Assembly: GCA_033065855.1 (NCBI GenBank)
Contig: JAVXUO010002692.1
Location: 101,573-165,572, forward strand
Direction of reading: 5' to 3'
Source: Escallonia rubra
Taxonomy: Eukaryota; Streptophyta; Magnoliopsida; Escalloniales; Escalloniaceae
Length of the DNA stretch: 64,000 nt
Shown here: positions 1 to 11,420 of the stretch, one piece after another
Layout of the letters: the number at the start of each line of letters is the position of its first letter
Position numbering within the stretch: position 1 is the first letter of the stretch
The notes under the pieces: model-generated
Told to the model about the DNA's origin: nothing
Databases searched by the model: none
What the model saw: only the letters and a program-made list of their open reading frames with translations
Translations under genes and position numbers: made by a program

Positions 1-59
1 CTAAATGTTCTAAAAACGCTTTTTCTGCTTCTGCATTGACTTTTGATTCACTGTTAAAG

Positions 60-600
60 TTATTCGAGTGTAGTGCCTTTGTCATACACATGATCAAGAC
101 CGTGGGATATTAGATCTAAATGTGTATTTATAGGCTATGCCCCAACTCAAAAAGGATAAAAAAGTTATGATCCTTGATCTAAAAGATGTTTGTCGTAATG
201 GATGTCACTTTTTTTAGTCTAAACCATGTTTGACACTCTTCTTAAGGGTGAGAGTAACGATGAAGATTTGTAGTTTTTGAAGAGTTTTTTATTCTCAACC
301 CACAATATCACTCGAAAACATGATAAACACGGAATTTAGTGGTTTAAATCATGAAAATTTGGATCCAAAATCCATAAGTCTACCTTATGATATTGATGGG
401 AACAAAAATGGAGGAACACAAGGTACAAAAGAACTTCTTGTTTATTCAAGGAAGAAACAGATTCAAGGAAATAAGACCGATATACATTCTTGTTTATATC
501 ACTTGAGTAATAAGCAATTGGCATGCCCGCTTTTGTAGGATGGTTCTGATGGCGTGGAGCAAGAAGTAAACAATGCGAACGAAGACGAGTTCCCTTGAGT
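60..600 (+). pseudogene. Ty1/copia pol relic (integrase-RT linker)
   Basis: Reading from 121 gives CVFIGYAPTQKG, the hallmark of the copia polyprotein segment after the integrase core. A stop follows at about 157. A second segment near 199 gives MDVTFF followed by a stop, matching the usual 'SMDVTFFES' stretch. A third piece at 320-538 (72 codons, containing ELLVYSRKK) resembles the variable linker before reverse transcriptase. No LTR, RT or RNase H is seen next to it. It is a short decayed fragment, not a gene. Confidence 0.65.
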
Positions 601-1020
601 TATTTATGGTTCGTACTTGAGTGTGGTTGGTGAATATGCTTCATTAGTGTTAGGTTGTTTAGTGGACCTTAAGATTTCTTTGAGTACAACATGAAATTTT
701 TTAGAATCTTTGTTGGGATGATGATGGTAAACCCTTTTATTATGGTATTGTAGTTAAGTGGTCAGATTGATGCATTTTCTATATAATTTTGGTGTTTGAG
801 GATTATAATATTCTTATGGTTTGATGAAGTTTATTTCGTGCACCATAGTTAGTACTACTTACGATTACATGCATTGTGAAATGAATTAGATGCAATAATT
901 AATGACAATAAATATTTATCCAGAAAAACAGGAAATTGAACATGTGCTTACGGTAAGTTTTGTGGGTACAAACAAAAAAAAGCAGTAGATTTGCATCTGT
1001 TCCAACGGCATGAAACGTGG

Positions 1021-1559
1021 GAAAAGAGGCAAAATCTCGACAGCATATCCGTCACCAAAAGTCTTAAAAACCGTAGGCACAGATAAAAAAGGCTATGCTA
1101 ATTCTGTAGGTAAAAGTCAAAAAAACCGTAGGCATATACCTAAAAGGCCTATGGTATATCCGTAGGCAAAAGTCATAAGACCATAGGCGTAAAAGGCAAA
1201 AGACCTACGGTATATCCGTAGCTAAAAGTCTTGAAAACCATAGGCGCAGAGAAAAAAAGACCTACGGTATATCCGTAGGCAAAAGTCTTAAAAACCGAAG
1301 GCAAAGAAATGAAAAGGCCTACGGATATCCGTAGGCAAAAGTCTTGAAGCCGTTGGCATAAGAGATTTATACCAAACTCAGCATATGTATGTCCCTACGG
1401 AATGACCATAGGCTTATGTCTCTACTGTCGTAGGCATATGTCTATGTCATCGGAAGAAGCACCCACGGTACACTACCGTAGGCATAGGCTATGCCTACGG
1501 TACTTTTTACCTATGCCAACGCTTTAGTACCGTAGGCATACACCGTTTTTCTTGTAGTG
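1021..1559 (+). mobile_element. CACTA-like terminus with subterminal repeats
   Basis: A dense array of short direct and inverted motifs built on CCGTAGGCA and AAAGTCTTAAAAACCG ends in CTTGTAGTG at 1559, the reverse complement of a CACTACAAG end. Dense subterminal repeats beside a CACTA end are typical of En/Spm-type transposons. The opposite end is not found in the window, so this is a one-ended fragment or an element starting upstream. Confidence 0.6.
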
Positions 1560-1932
1560 TTTCAGCAATTTCTGTTTTGGGTTTAAGAATAGAACTCAGG
1601 AATGTAGAACGACAAAACAGCTCCATGTAGCCAATATTACAAACTAGCATATAAACTTAATAAAAACAAAATAGAAAGTCCTTGTGATGGAATTTCAGCA
1701 ACAAGGTTTTGAGGTCCATTGGTGCAAACGTGCTAGTAAGATAGTGCGAAATCCTTCGGATCCGCCTTATAAGAAAGAACACGAACCCTGATAAAAAAAA
1801 ATTGTGTCTACCGTACTACCAAGCTGACCAAATGCTTTGGCATCCTGTAAAATGTTAGCATTATTGTCACATTGATGAAAACTAAAACCTACAGGAGTAA
1901 TGGTATTTTGTTAAAGCAATTTTTGGAAAAAA
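1560..1932. other. Intergenic, part of a duplicated segment
   Basis: No gene is seen. The stretch near 1850-1890 resembles 10425-10450. Together with 3343-3545 it seems to be a diverged copy of 10410-10665, split by later insertions. Confidence 0.4.
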
Positions 1933-2158
1933 TTTGGCTGCTATCCTGGTTGGAGGAATCTTCCTCCTACCTCCTTCATAGCGACAATCAATTATCTCTA
2001 AATATTTTTAATGACTTTTATTTAGTGACGCTATAAATTGCTGTTAATAATTGTCGTTGAAAGTGTTCGAAGAAAAGCCACTAGAAATATTTAACGACTA
2101 TTAATTGTCATTATACACAGAATTGAAGGAAGATTTTTACAACCCAGGTAGGGCCAAA
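1933..2158. mobile_element. MITE, copy 1
   Basis: A 226-bp element whose ends are imperfect inverted repeats: TTTGGCTGCTATCC at the left, and TTTGGCCCTACC when the right end is reverse complemented. Both ends run on into an ATCTTCCTYC block. The core holds 'gtgacaat/cgacaat' motifs. A related copy lies at 39447-39657. No coding capacity. Target duplication is not clear. Confidence 0.6.
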
Positions 2159-3342
2159 GTTTGTTCGCAATTTATAGTAAGGAAGTAGGTGGATTAACTA
2201 CTCAAAACTCACAATATTTAAGAAAAAAAAAGTTGGTAACTTTGGTATTTAGAATAGTCTAAAAGAGTAAAATATATTATGTAGTTAGGAACCAATTATC
2301 CTAATAATCTAGGACCTCGAAGTACGAACTATAAGAACTCGCATCCTCTAATCCAAATGTATCGAAGAATCAAATGTCCCAATATTGACTCGAAAGAGGT
2401 AAAAGAAGAAGATTTTGTTCTCAATTGAGTGTAGGCATCTTAACTAACTTTGGTTGGAGACTTAGGTAGTGTTTGACATAGTTTTATTTTCAATTTTTTC
2501 TCCAGTTTTGTAAACTAAAAAAAGATATTGACATTTTGTAGACAGTTTTGATTTTTTTTTCTCCCTCAGTTTTTTAAACTAGTTGGCAATTTTGGCCTAT
2601 TTTTGAAAACTATATTTTTGAGTTTGTTTTGAGATCTAACCTTCGAACTTCATTAGAAGCAAACATTAAGTACATTTAAAAAAAAAACTCACCACAAACA
2701 AAAACCAACTACGTGGCACCATCCCCCCCCTCAACACATCGCCACGACCACTTGTTATCGCCTATGTCCCCACCATGGCCACCATCAATTCCTCCCGTCG
2801 CTGCCGCCAACATCAATTTCACCTCCAACCCTTGCCCCCGTTTGCACACATGCATCCGTCAACGCCATACCTGTTATGACATTGCCACCATCGCCCCTAC
2901 AACACACGCGCACACACCAATAGTTGTTGTCAGCACCGCCCCCACCTCCAACGATCACCCATCAAAATTGCCCGACCACTGACCATCAGCACCACCACCA
3001 ACAATCCATTTTCACATCTATGTACAACTAACCTAATCTAAACCCACCGGCGCCACATAGTCACCGCCCACAAATACGTGGGTTGTCCATCAAATTCCTA
3101 TGCCTAGCGCCACCACCACCATCAGATCTATGGATTATAATGGTATTTGACGGCCTCATTCTCAAGAACAATGAAACTCCAACAGGCCAGATTGTCAATC
3201 ATAAAAGAGAAAATTCAAAATAAAAATTGTCAATCAAACATCAACATGTTTTTTAAAATAAAATCAAAGATGGTTGAGTTTTTATTTTTTTTAAAAACTA
3301 AAAATAAAAAACCGCAATTATTTCAACCAGAAGTTTAGTGAT
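2159..3342. other. Low-complexity C/A-rich block in AT-rich flanks
   Basis: 2707-3140 is dominated by CACC, CCACC and CCCC runs. The 89-codon frame through it is a Pro/Thr/His-rich by-product with no domain. AT-rich flanks (about 2467-2650 and 3180-3330) share a weak inverted GTTTGA...TTTTATTTT signature, so the block may be the core of a decayed TIR element. No gene is supported. Confidence 0.35.
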
Positions 3343-3545
3343 AGAATCTCTTTAAGCGTACAGTCACATGCACCAAAGAATAAACGTGACAGATCAATTT
3401 ACGTGTCAATTGCGGTACTTTATTAATGCGAGTAGCTTCTAGCACTTAATGTCACGTCACTGTCAGGAAAGCTGTCCGGACATAAAAAGTGATGGAAAGA
3501 AAGAAAGAAAGTACTAAAGAGAAGCAAAAACGTATACTCAATATT
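3343..3545. repeat. Diverged copy of 10470-10665
   Basis: Shared in order with 10470-10665: AGAATCTCTTTAAGCGTACA-like start, GTGACAGATCA, TTTACGTGTCAA/TTTACTG, and CACTTAATGTCACGTCAC. The order and spacing are kept over about 200 bp, so these are two copies of one segment. Function unknown. Confidence 0.5.
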
Positions 3546-4974
3546 ACTACATACTAAATGCTCTTAATTAGTTAAGACTGTTTGTCTCGTGCCTTATAAT
3601 ATAATATTTTCTTCTTTGATACATGTTTCTCGCGATTCTATATGATACACAGCCTGGTAGTCGAAATGCGACAGTAATTAAAGCACGGTGATAATACTAA
3701 TTTCATTATTTTCGTATTTGTGTTTTTAAATTTGTTATGAATGGTTACTATTTTAAAGGTATGTTTCCAAATTCACCAAGTTTAAAATACTATTCACCAC
3801 CAAATTTCTTTAAATCTATTATTATTGGGTTTCGCCCCACCTTTTGACATGTGCGTTTGAAAAATGGAATTCCATCACCAATATAGATATGTTTTTTTCA
3901 CAAAGATACTAGTGTTTGCATAAAGACATTATTGCATCCCTGTCTCATTGTATGCAACTGAGCTGACCAGTCTTGTCAGACACCGCATGAGACAACTAAC
4001 TTTGCAAGGCTGACGGAAAGAATAGACGGAGGACTCTAAAAAGGTTCCTCCTCAACCCAAACCTCCTCTTGAAGAAAGTTTTTCCAAACAAGAACTTAAC
4101 TATATATACTACACCAAATGGTCCGACTGTTAGGATACTTGTAGGTATTTTCAACAAGGCTAAACAGAGACCGTCAAATCCAACCAAACATGAAAGTGGA
4201 TTAATAGAGTTTTTTTAAAAGTGAAAATAATGGAAAGTGACTCATTTTCTTTAAATATTTTTTTTTTAGTTTGTGAATTCTTTTAAAGAAAGAAAAGGGA
4301 AAAAAAAGTTTGAGCTTCTTTTGTCTTTAAATCTTTCTTCCCAAAATTAGAAACAAAATAAGAGAAAAGAAACTCTCATAAGTAACATTTTAATAATGCC
4401 CATAGTACCTTGACTTAATAAAGACCAAAAATTTCGAGACGTTTAGGTTTAATGGTTTCTTTCAAGAACTTATCATTTTACTTACGAAAGATAATTATTT
4501 TAGATGTTAGAGTTGACTCATGATTGATTTTTTTGCTTTTGGTGTGACATCAATTAATTTTGGATGTTGAGATGTTTGTAGTCAACTCATGGTTAATTTT
4601 TTTTTTTATTGTGACATTAACCAGTTATATAGGGCTTATTACAATAGTATGGTATGAAATTTGTATAATGTCATTCATGACTAATTTGTCTTCCCGTCAA
4701 AATCATGTTCTTTTTAAGATCATACATTCATGATCTTCATTAGAATTATCACAATGTAGTAAAATGGTATATACGTAATGAGATGTCTTTTTTTTTGTTT
4801 TCTCCTGAACTCACAAATAAGGGGAAATAATGACATTTTCTTTTCTCTCTCAGCCTCTTAGAGTCATAAGCAATAGGAAGAAAAATTGTCTTCTCTTCTC
4901 TTCTTCTCCCTCGGATCAAAACTCACAAACAGGTTATAAATGTTCGATTATGAGGATGGGGGGAACTAAAAGGT
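3546..4974. other. Intergenic AT-rich DNA
   Basis: No gene or element boundary could be supported. Only homopolymer-rich sequence and short spurious frames are present. Confidence 0.5.
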
Positions 4975-5679
4975 AATTCTAGCATTGCTACATATGCAAA
5001 CAACTCATGTATATGAAGAATCTGGGTCCACACACATACATTGATACACACTAAATTTTCACACAAACACACACAAATCACCTATTTTATGGCTGTCGTG
5101 CAGCCCCATTTTCCCCACTCATTACATACACAAACACATACAATTCACACACAATAGTTCCCATTTCCATCTCTTAAACACCACATACACATACTTTTTC
5201 ACACACAAAAATCCTCATTTTTGCACATGGTTACACCCACATATCACATGTCTACATGTACACCGCCGCGCATCATCGCATCATGGCTCACTCATAAACA
5301 CGGCAGCCATATATATTTACCCATTTTACACCAACAATTCCACATCCAAAACACACACACACACACAGTTAAACACAAACACAACCCATCTCACCTTTTC
5401 CACACCCACCGCCTCACGGCAGTGGGTCTTTTTTCTCTCTCTCTCTCTCTCTTTTTGTTTTGTTTCACTCACTCTATACACACTCTTACATACATACACA
5501 ACACACAACACACAACCACACACTCAAACACCCATTGCACCCGCTGCCACACACTTTCATGCAAACACACTTGTATACACACACATCACCGTACACAACA
5601 CACAAATACATGCACAACAGTCATGGCACAGCTGTTCAGTCTTGCTCCTTCCTATTTCCCACATACCCACACATATACA
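4975..5679. other. CA-rich low-complexity DNA (left part)
   Basis: Long stretches of (CA)n-like sequence and a (CT)n run near 5431-5451. It continues at 7658 on the other side of the hAT insertion. CCTCACGGCAGTGG occurs on both sides (about 5412 and 7863). Frames here are Thr/His-rich artefacts of the CA repeats. It may be the decayed body of a long LTR, as similar CA-rich stretches occur in the solo LTR at 29987-31935. Confidence 0.45.
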
Positions 5680-6141
5680 CAGGGGCGGACGCACGTTGGG
5701 GCAAGGGGGGGCTGAAGCCCCTCCTGGCTTCAGGGGAAAAAAAAAAATTTTTGGGAATTGCACTAACGCGGGCTGCTGCGGCCTGCGGTACTGCCGCCTG
5801 CCTCTCTTCTTGTCGTTTTGGAGCTTTGGTACATTCTCTTCCAGTCTTCCTTTTTTAGTTTCTCTTATCTTTCAAAGTCATAGATGAGCCGGGTAGGATT
5901 AGGAACCTTCTCTGCAGGAGCTGGTTTTTGTTGAAAACCCAGCTCTGATGGGGTCTTTGAGCGGCAATATGAGTAATATAACGAGTTTGAGGAGGGAAAA
6001 TCACTGAATGCCTGCAAACATCTTCTCTCCAAGCTTCTATGCTCTGCAAAACATAGAATAGCTGCGTGGTTGTCTTGATTGATGTGGGTTCTAGTTTTTT
6101 CACTTGGTTTTTCGTTTTGTGAATCATGTTTGTGGGTGTAG

Positions 6142-6208
6142 TCAGTACTTGACAGAGCTGTTGGCGGAGCATCAGAAGCTTGGACCTTTCATGCAAGTAC
6201 TTCCTATA

Positions 6209-6230
<22 letters not shown>
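6142..6230 (+). pseudogene. Captured exon of KH-domain (STAR/quaking-like) gene
   Basis: Between an acceptor-like TGTAG (ending 6141) and a donor GTTAGT (starting 6231) lies an 89-bp open exon. From 6143 it reads [14 protein letters not shown], then [14 protein letters not shown]. This is the conserved N-terminal stretch before the KH domain in plant STAR/quaking-like RNA-binding proteins (Arabidopsis At2g38610-type). The KH domain itself is absent. It sits inside the hAT at 5680-7649, so it was acquired by transduplication. As it stands it cannot make the protein. It could still be spliced into a transcript crossing the element. The match is from memory of the family, but the 29-residue agreement between proper splice signals makes it firm. 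Confidence 0.82.
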
Positions 6231-6239
<9 letters not shown>

Positions 6240-6613
6240 TTTCTGGGGTTCCCTTGAGTTGGATCTAGGTTATCTGGGATATGTCTGTCTACTGTTCTTT
6301 GTTTAGTGAGAAAGTCTAAGTTAGATCCGACTTGCAGTACTTGACTGCTGCAATTACTTAAGTAACCATGCATGCCTTGTATTTGGTGCAATTGTTATTA
6401 GGGCCTTTGCTTCCACCACATAGTGGGTTTTGTTTCTCTGATCTTGTATTTGCACCGCCATCAGACAGGGTATGAACCAATCGTGCCTCGTGTAGCACCT
6501 GAAGCTTCTTATGGCTCCGAAGTCCGAACAATGCGAGTCATCATTATTAAAAGGGGTGGATGGATTCAGTATTTTATCGAAATTCTTTGAGTTTTACTAC
6601 TCCATATTGCTGT

Positions 6614-7067
6614 GGGAATATTCCTTACACTGTATTGACCATAAAGTTGGTGTCCTTAGCTTTATATAATTCCATTTCTTTCTCTTTACTGCAACTGTGG
6701 CCTACCTTTTCCAACAAGATGGCAAGGGGTGTATCTAGGCCTTTTGGAGCACCTTAATTTTCTGACAAAAAAAGAAGCTCATGAACGTTTTAAAAGAACT
6801 ACATTTGTGCCGCCTTAGAAATGGTATAAACCTACTGCTTTTCGAGCAGCGTCTGAAGTACTTTTGTGGTTCTGAGGAACAAGAGTCATTTCTGCTAAGT
6901 ATAAATGTTGTCTTGAAGAATATGATGTAGGAATCTCCCCTACACTGTTATGACCATAAAGTTGGTATGTTCGACTTTGTATAAGCTCTGTTCCTATATC
7001 TCCCTTTACTGCAACTGTGGCATCCCTTCTACCTTTCCCAACAACATGGTAAAAGGGTATCTAGACC
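6614..7067. repeat. Diverged direct duplication inside the hAT
   Basis: 6614-6741 and 6929-7067 share, in order, TACACTG, GACCATAAAGTTGGT, TTTACTGCAACTGTGGC, a TTTTCC/TTTCCC AACA-ATGG block and GGGTATCTAGRCC. The copies are clearly diverged. They look like 3'-UTR-type sequence duplicated before or after capture. Confidence 0.6.
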
Positions 7068-7657
7068 ACTTGAATCACCCTATTATATTAAAAAGACTCG
7101 TGACGATTCCTTGGGAAGAGGCTTAATTGGGCTGGCTTTAGTCGAGTAATTGAGAGTCTCTTTGTCGCTTGGAGTGTGCTGCTGCTGCTGCTGTACTTTT
7201 TTTTGTGTCTTAATGGGGCTTTATAGTTCCCAAGTTCCAACAGAGAAGGGGGGTGGGTTGGGGAGTGGGGGGGGGGGGCAGTGGTGTTCCCTCCGAGTCC
7301 CAAGAAAGGAAAAGAAGATCAAATCTTGTGGGTGTATCTCCATAATGTGTTAGAAAGGACACTGATCTTAATAGCAGTCTTTGTGTTGGCTAAACCCAAG
7401 CACACACCAATCTGATCAGATTAGAGAACACACACATACACACAGTACAGAGAGTGTGTGAAGGAGACACGACCGGTTAAGCGCGAGAGAGTGTGTGAAG
7501 GAGACAGGACCAGTTAAGCGCGTGTGTTTTATAATACTTTTTGTATGTTTTATAAGTACATTTTGTTTTTAATATCATTTTTTTAAAAAATTGATATCGA
7601 ACATATAATTTTTGCCCCCCCCTAAAAAATATTCCTGGTTCCGCCCCTGCATATACA

Positions 7658-8524
7658 ACACATATACAACACTCTCATGCACACACTACACCCACGTATA
7701 CACTACAGCCTCCAAAGCATCACCCTCACAAACATCTCACAAGTCACAGCCTTGTCTCTCGGCATAAAAACCCACGAAGAAGTACAAGGTTTCTCACTCT
7801 ATAACACAAACACAGCCGTAACCCACCAAAATCTCACGGTTATGCAACCATTGAACCCACTGCCTCACGGCAGTGGTGTTCTTCTTGCTTATATACCCGT
7901 TTACACCAAAAAACCACACACACAAAGCAAACACATAGCAAACACATACACCGAAAAATCTTGGCAAACCCATGGTTCACTCATCTCACGCAGCCACACT
8001 CAACACATACGACAGCCACCATGGCTGCCCCAGCTTCTCTCTTCCCTTTGGCAGTCATGGCTGCCATGGCCTCAACCCAGAAGGTACAAAAAAAGCCCCT
8101 AAACCCATATAAATCTCACGGGGTTCTTTTGTGCCCCTCTAAAACTGAAATTTATTAAATGAATCAGACAGAGAAAAGCTGAAAAAATTAACTTGCCGAA
8201 AGGATTTATTAGATCGTTGGAATTTCTTCGCCATGATCTTCACTTCTCTCTCAACCTCTCTCTCTACCCGTTAATCATAATGAAGAAAGAGAGAGAGAGC
8301 ACTGTGAGGGAAAACGACTTTTCAGACTATATGGGTATGTGTGGGGTGTGTGTGTGTGTGTGTGTGTATAACGTATCGGCCGGTCACCGTCCGTCCGACC
8401 ATCACCCGTTGCCGTCGTTGTCTCGGTGAGGTGGGTTTATGGCGGTGGACGGAGGACAGAAACGGCGCCGACAGAGATAGAGAGAGAAGAGAGAGAAAAG
8501 AAAGAGCGGCGGGAAGAAAGAGAA
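7658..8524. other. CA-rich DNA (right part) and microsatellites
   Basis: Continuation of the CA-rich DNA left of the hAT. It includes a (GT)n tract near 8346-8367 and (GA)-rich runs near 8287-8302 and 8478-8525. No gene is supported; the 141-codon frame at 7677 is compositional. Confidence 0.45.
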
Positions 8525-8965
8525 GAAAATTAGGTTTAAAGTCGGGACTTTTAGCGACGATCTATACCGTCGTTAAAAAGTTGTCGGTAAAAGTCTTTTC
8601 TAAATTTTTTTAAATGATAGAATAAATTTAGCGACGGCTTTTTAGTGACGGAATTGTTCCGTCACCACAAGATAGATTTAGCGACGGAATGTGTTCTGTC
8701 ACTAAAACCCCGTCGCTAAATATTTTTCAAAAAACATTTAAAAAATTCGAACAAAAATAGAAAATTGGGTAAAAACTTTTAGCGACGGATATTCCGTTGG
8801 TAAAAGTCTGCCATGAACATCCGTCGATAAATGTTTTTACCGACGGGACATTCTGTCGGTAAAAATGTTTACCGACGGATCTTTAACAATGGTTATATTC
8901 GTCGCTAAATATGCCTTTTAGCGACGAATTTTGGTCTGTCGCTAAAGACTATTTTCCTTGTAGTG
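8525..8965 (+). mobile_element. CACTA-like terminus with TTTAGCGACGG repeats
   Basis: Multiple direct and inverted copies of TTTAGCGACGG and TTACCGACGG lead to an end reading CCTTGTAGTG at 8965, i.e. CACTACAAGG on the other strand. The architecture matches 1021-1559 but the repeat family differs. No matching left end is visible nearby. Confidence 0.55.
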
Positions 8966-10409
8966 TAAGTTTTTGTTTCAATTTAATTTATTTAACGAAT
9001 TAAAATGACATTACCCTTGTTATATGCATTTGCATGGCACAAGCTTAGTTAGAAGGGTATTTCCATGAGAAAGTGGAGATAAGGAACAGTTTTACAATAG
9101 TTTTGTCAATTACAGGGGATATTATAGCCAAAGTTGTAAATACATATATTCTACAGGGGACATCTTTAATTTGTATTTAATCCTTAATGTATTTAATTCT
9201 CAGTTACGCGTAGATAAAAAAATGCATATTTGAGAATGAATAACGAGAAAAAGTATTAGTCAAACTCTATGTTTTTCTTTACAAAACAAAAAAAGAATAA
9301 TAGTAATTTCTTTTTAATTCAAACGAGAACAACAAAACATAGAAAACTGATAAATTCACTCCAAACTTAAGTTCGTCCGGACTCCAAATGGATTTAGTGA
9401 CACTTGTTAATAATACAATTTTAACCTTTAAAAACAAAAATGAAGTGGAAAGGTTCAAATCCCAGAAAATATATAACGAATTTCCAACCTTTTAACTTCG
9501 ATACTTTAACCAAATGTAACACTAGTAACACAAGAACTTTTAGTGACAAATATGGGTGGTGATTGTGGTTAAAGGTTAAAATTGTAGCATATCATCCCTG
9601 TAGAGGGAAGTCCTTAGATGAAAAAATAATCTTCTGAATCACAATCCGAAATCATTTATTTGTTTTATGCGTATTCAACTCAGGAAACTGTGGTATATCA
9701 TAATTCCTAGGAATAAATCTGCGATAATCAACTGCAAGCAATTTTTTCGGTACAAAGACCATGAATTTCAAGATTCCCTTGATACCACGACTCCCTTAGA
9801 TGAGCAATAGGTTCACTCCCCCTATGATGAGCATCGATAAGGCAATTGCCACCACTATAAATTAAAGATTAGCATCAAGCTACACGAAGACTCACTCTGA
9901 TACCAGCCTAAAGCATGATGGAAGCATATAGACTCGGTATTGCACGACTTGAGCAGTACTAGTAGATACCATTCTTGTTGAACGACAATAAAAACCCTGA
10001 TACACCATATTTGTGATGAACGCACACGACACACGTGAGAACAAATTCTCAAAGAGCAAGAAATGAAACTTCATCAACCAAAGATTGCACAGTGCTGTGG
10101 GTACAATTAGAGTTATGCTTAGACACTCCTATACGCTTGAAAACACTTGCATTCTAGAATGATACCGACTTCATTTAGTAACCTAATAAAACTAAATTTG
10201 ACAAAAAAAACCCTAAAAACTTTTTAAACAAAGAATAAATATCCAAGAACTTAAAATTCAAAAAATCAAGTAATAGAATGTTGAAAACATAATATTTGAT
10301 GCACCTTTTTCCTTTCTATAGTGCCACTTTATCATAGATTTTGGTACCTAGATCTTGTGATAACTACGATACATAGATCTGGATTTATTTCGAGAAAAGA
10401 GTTGACAAT
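8966..10409. other. Intergenic DNA, nothing identified
   Basis: AT-rich sequence without a recognisable gene or element end. Short minus-strand frames near 9855-10077 show no domain. Confidence 0.45.
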
Positions 10410-10665
10410 TCTATAAATGTCAGCATTAATGTCACATTGATGGGCATCGTAACCAATGATACTTGGGGACTCAGAATCTCTTTTAAGCGTACACCCATAC
10501 CAACCAGTGTACAAATGTGACAGATCAGTTTACTGTTTACTACACCAATCGCTGTACATTATTTATGTGGATACTGCCTAACACTTTATGTCACGTCACC
10601 ATCAGGACTTGGATGCAAAAGCTATCCAAACAAATAAAGAAAGGGAGGTTCCTCTCTCTACTTCT
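10410..10665. repeat. Duplicated segment, unsplit copy
   Basis: Resembles 1845-1890 joined to 3343-3545, so it keeps the order seen before insertions split the other copy. A minus-strand frame (10514-10332) contains HQCDINADI and the other copy reads HQCDNNANI, so the source may once have been coding. The protein is not recognised. Confidence 0.4.
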
Positions 10666-11420
10666 GATTATATACTACGGAGTAATTTCATAAAATCTAG
10701 ATTCTAGCTAGAGTCCAGATTCACTTTATTTTTCGTTTAGTCTTTAGAGTTAAAGGTGTACAGACTTTTGCAAACAAAATGCAGCACAATGATACATGTG
10801 ATGTAAATGTAATCATCTGAAAGTTGATATTACTTCCGACAATAATTTGACAAGAGATTATTACAATTTTGACAATGCTAATCTAATTTTCCTCTGTCTT
10901 GAATATATTTAATTTTTGTATCATCAAAAACGTATTTTAGTGACAATTATTGATATTTTCATGACAAACATGAGAAAAATTAGCATATTAGAACGTCACA
11001 ATCACCTTTTTTCGGCTCACGGTAAGGACATTTTCTTTTAAACAGTTATAATGACTAATAAAGGTCTAAAATTAATCATCATCATTGTACTAAGAGTTAA
11101 TTACGTATTGACCATTGAATTATTAGACAAACTTCACTTTAGCCACTAGATATTAATTTGTGTCAAAGTGACAACTGATTTTTTAATTTTGTCCAAACAA
11201 GGTCATTCCGTTGAATCGAGCCTATCGGCGTCCCTTTAATTCCCTTTAGTGAGGGGTAAACACGTCAATTTGTCTATTATATATCTTCCCCTCTTCTTTC
11301 CCTCCATAATTCTTTCCCGCCCAGCCTCTCATCTCCTTTTCCCTCCTTTTCATTCTTCCACATCACAAGACATTCCACTCCTTCTTCCACAGCAAAAACT
11401 CCCATTCCACTCCTCCTTCC
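10666..11420. other. Intergenic; MULE-TIR-like stretch at 11095-11180
   Basis: GAGTTAATTACGTATTGACC near 11095 resembles the 'GGTTAATTACACYTATGTCC' ends of the MULEs at 17989 and 37904. No inverted partner is seen downstream. The following C/T-rich stretch (11285-11420) looks like a 5' leader ahead of the GRF-type reading frame. Confidence 0.4.

Larger units (their letters stand above)
5680..7649 (+). mobile_element. hAT transposon carrying host exon (Pack-type)
   Basis: The element begins CAGGGGCGGACG and ends with a matching inverted end (reading CAGGGGCGGAACC on the other strand). It is flanked by a perfect 8-bp duplication, CATATACA, at 5672-5679 and 7650-7657. This TIR and the 8-bp duplication define a hAT element. 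It is 1970 bp long and has no transposase, so it is non-autonomous. The interior looks like captured plant gene sequence: a KH-protein exon with splice sites at 6142-6230, and a 3'-UTR-like part that is internally duplicated (6614-6741 and 6929-7067). Confidence 0.88.

Noticed and set aside
2713-2982. 89-codon Pro/Thr/His-rich frame as a gene
   Set aside because: Compositional product of CACC/CCACC sequence; no domain and no gene context.
5221-5858. Overlapping frames rich in Thr/His
   Set aside because: Caused by CA repeats; one frame also crosses the hAT boundary at 5680.
5855-6391. 178-codon minus-strand frame as the hAT transposase
   Set aside because: It is the opposite strand of the captured KH exon and shows no transposase motif.
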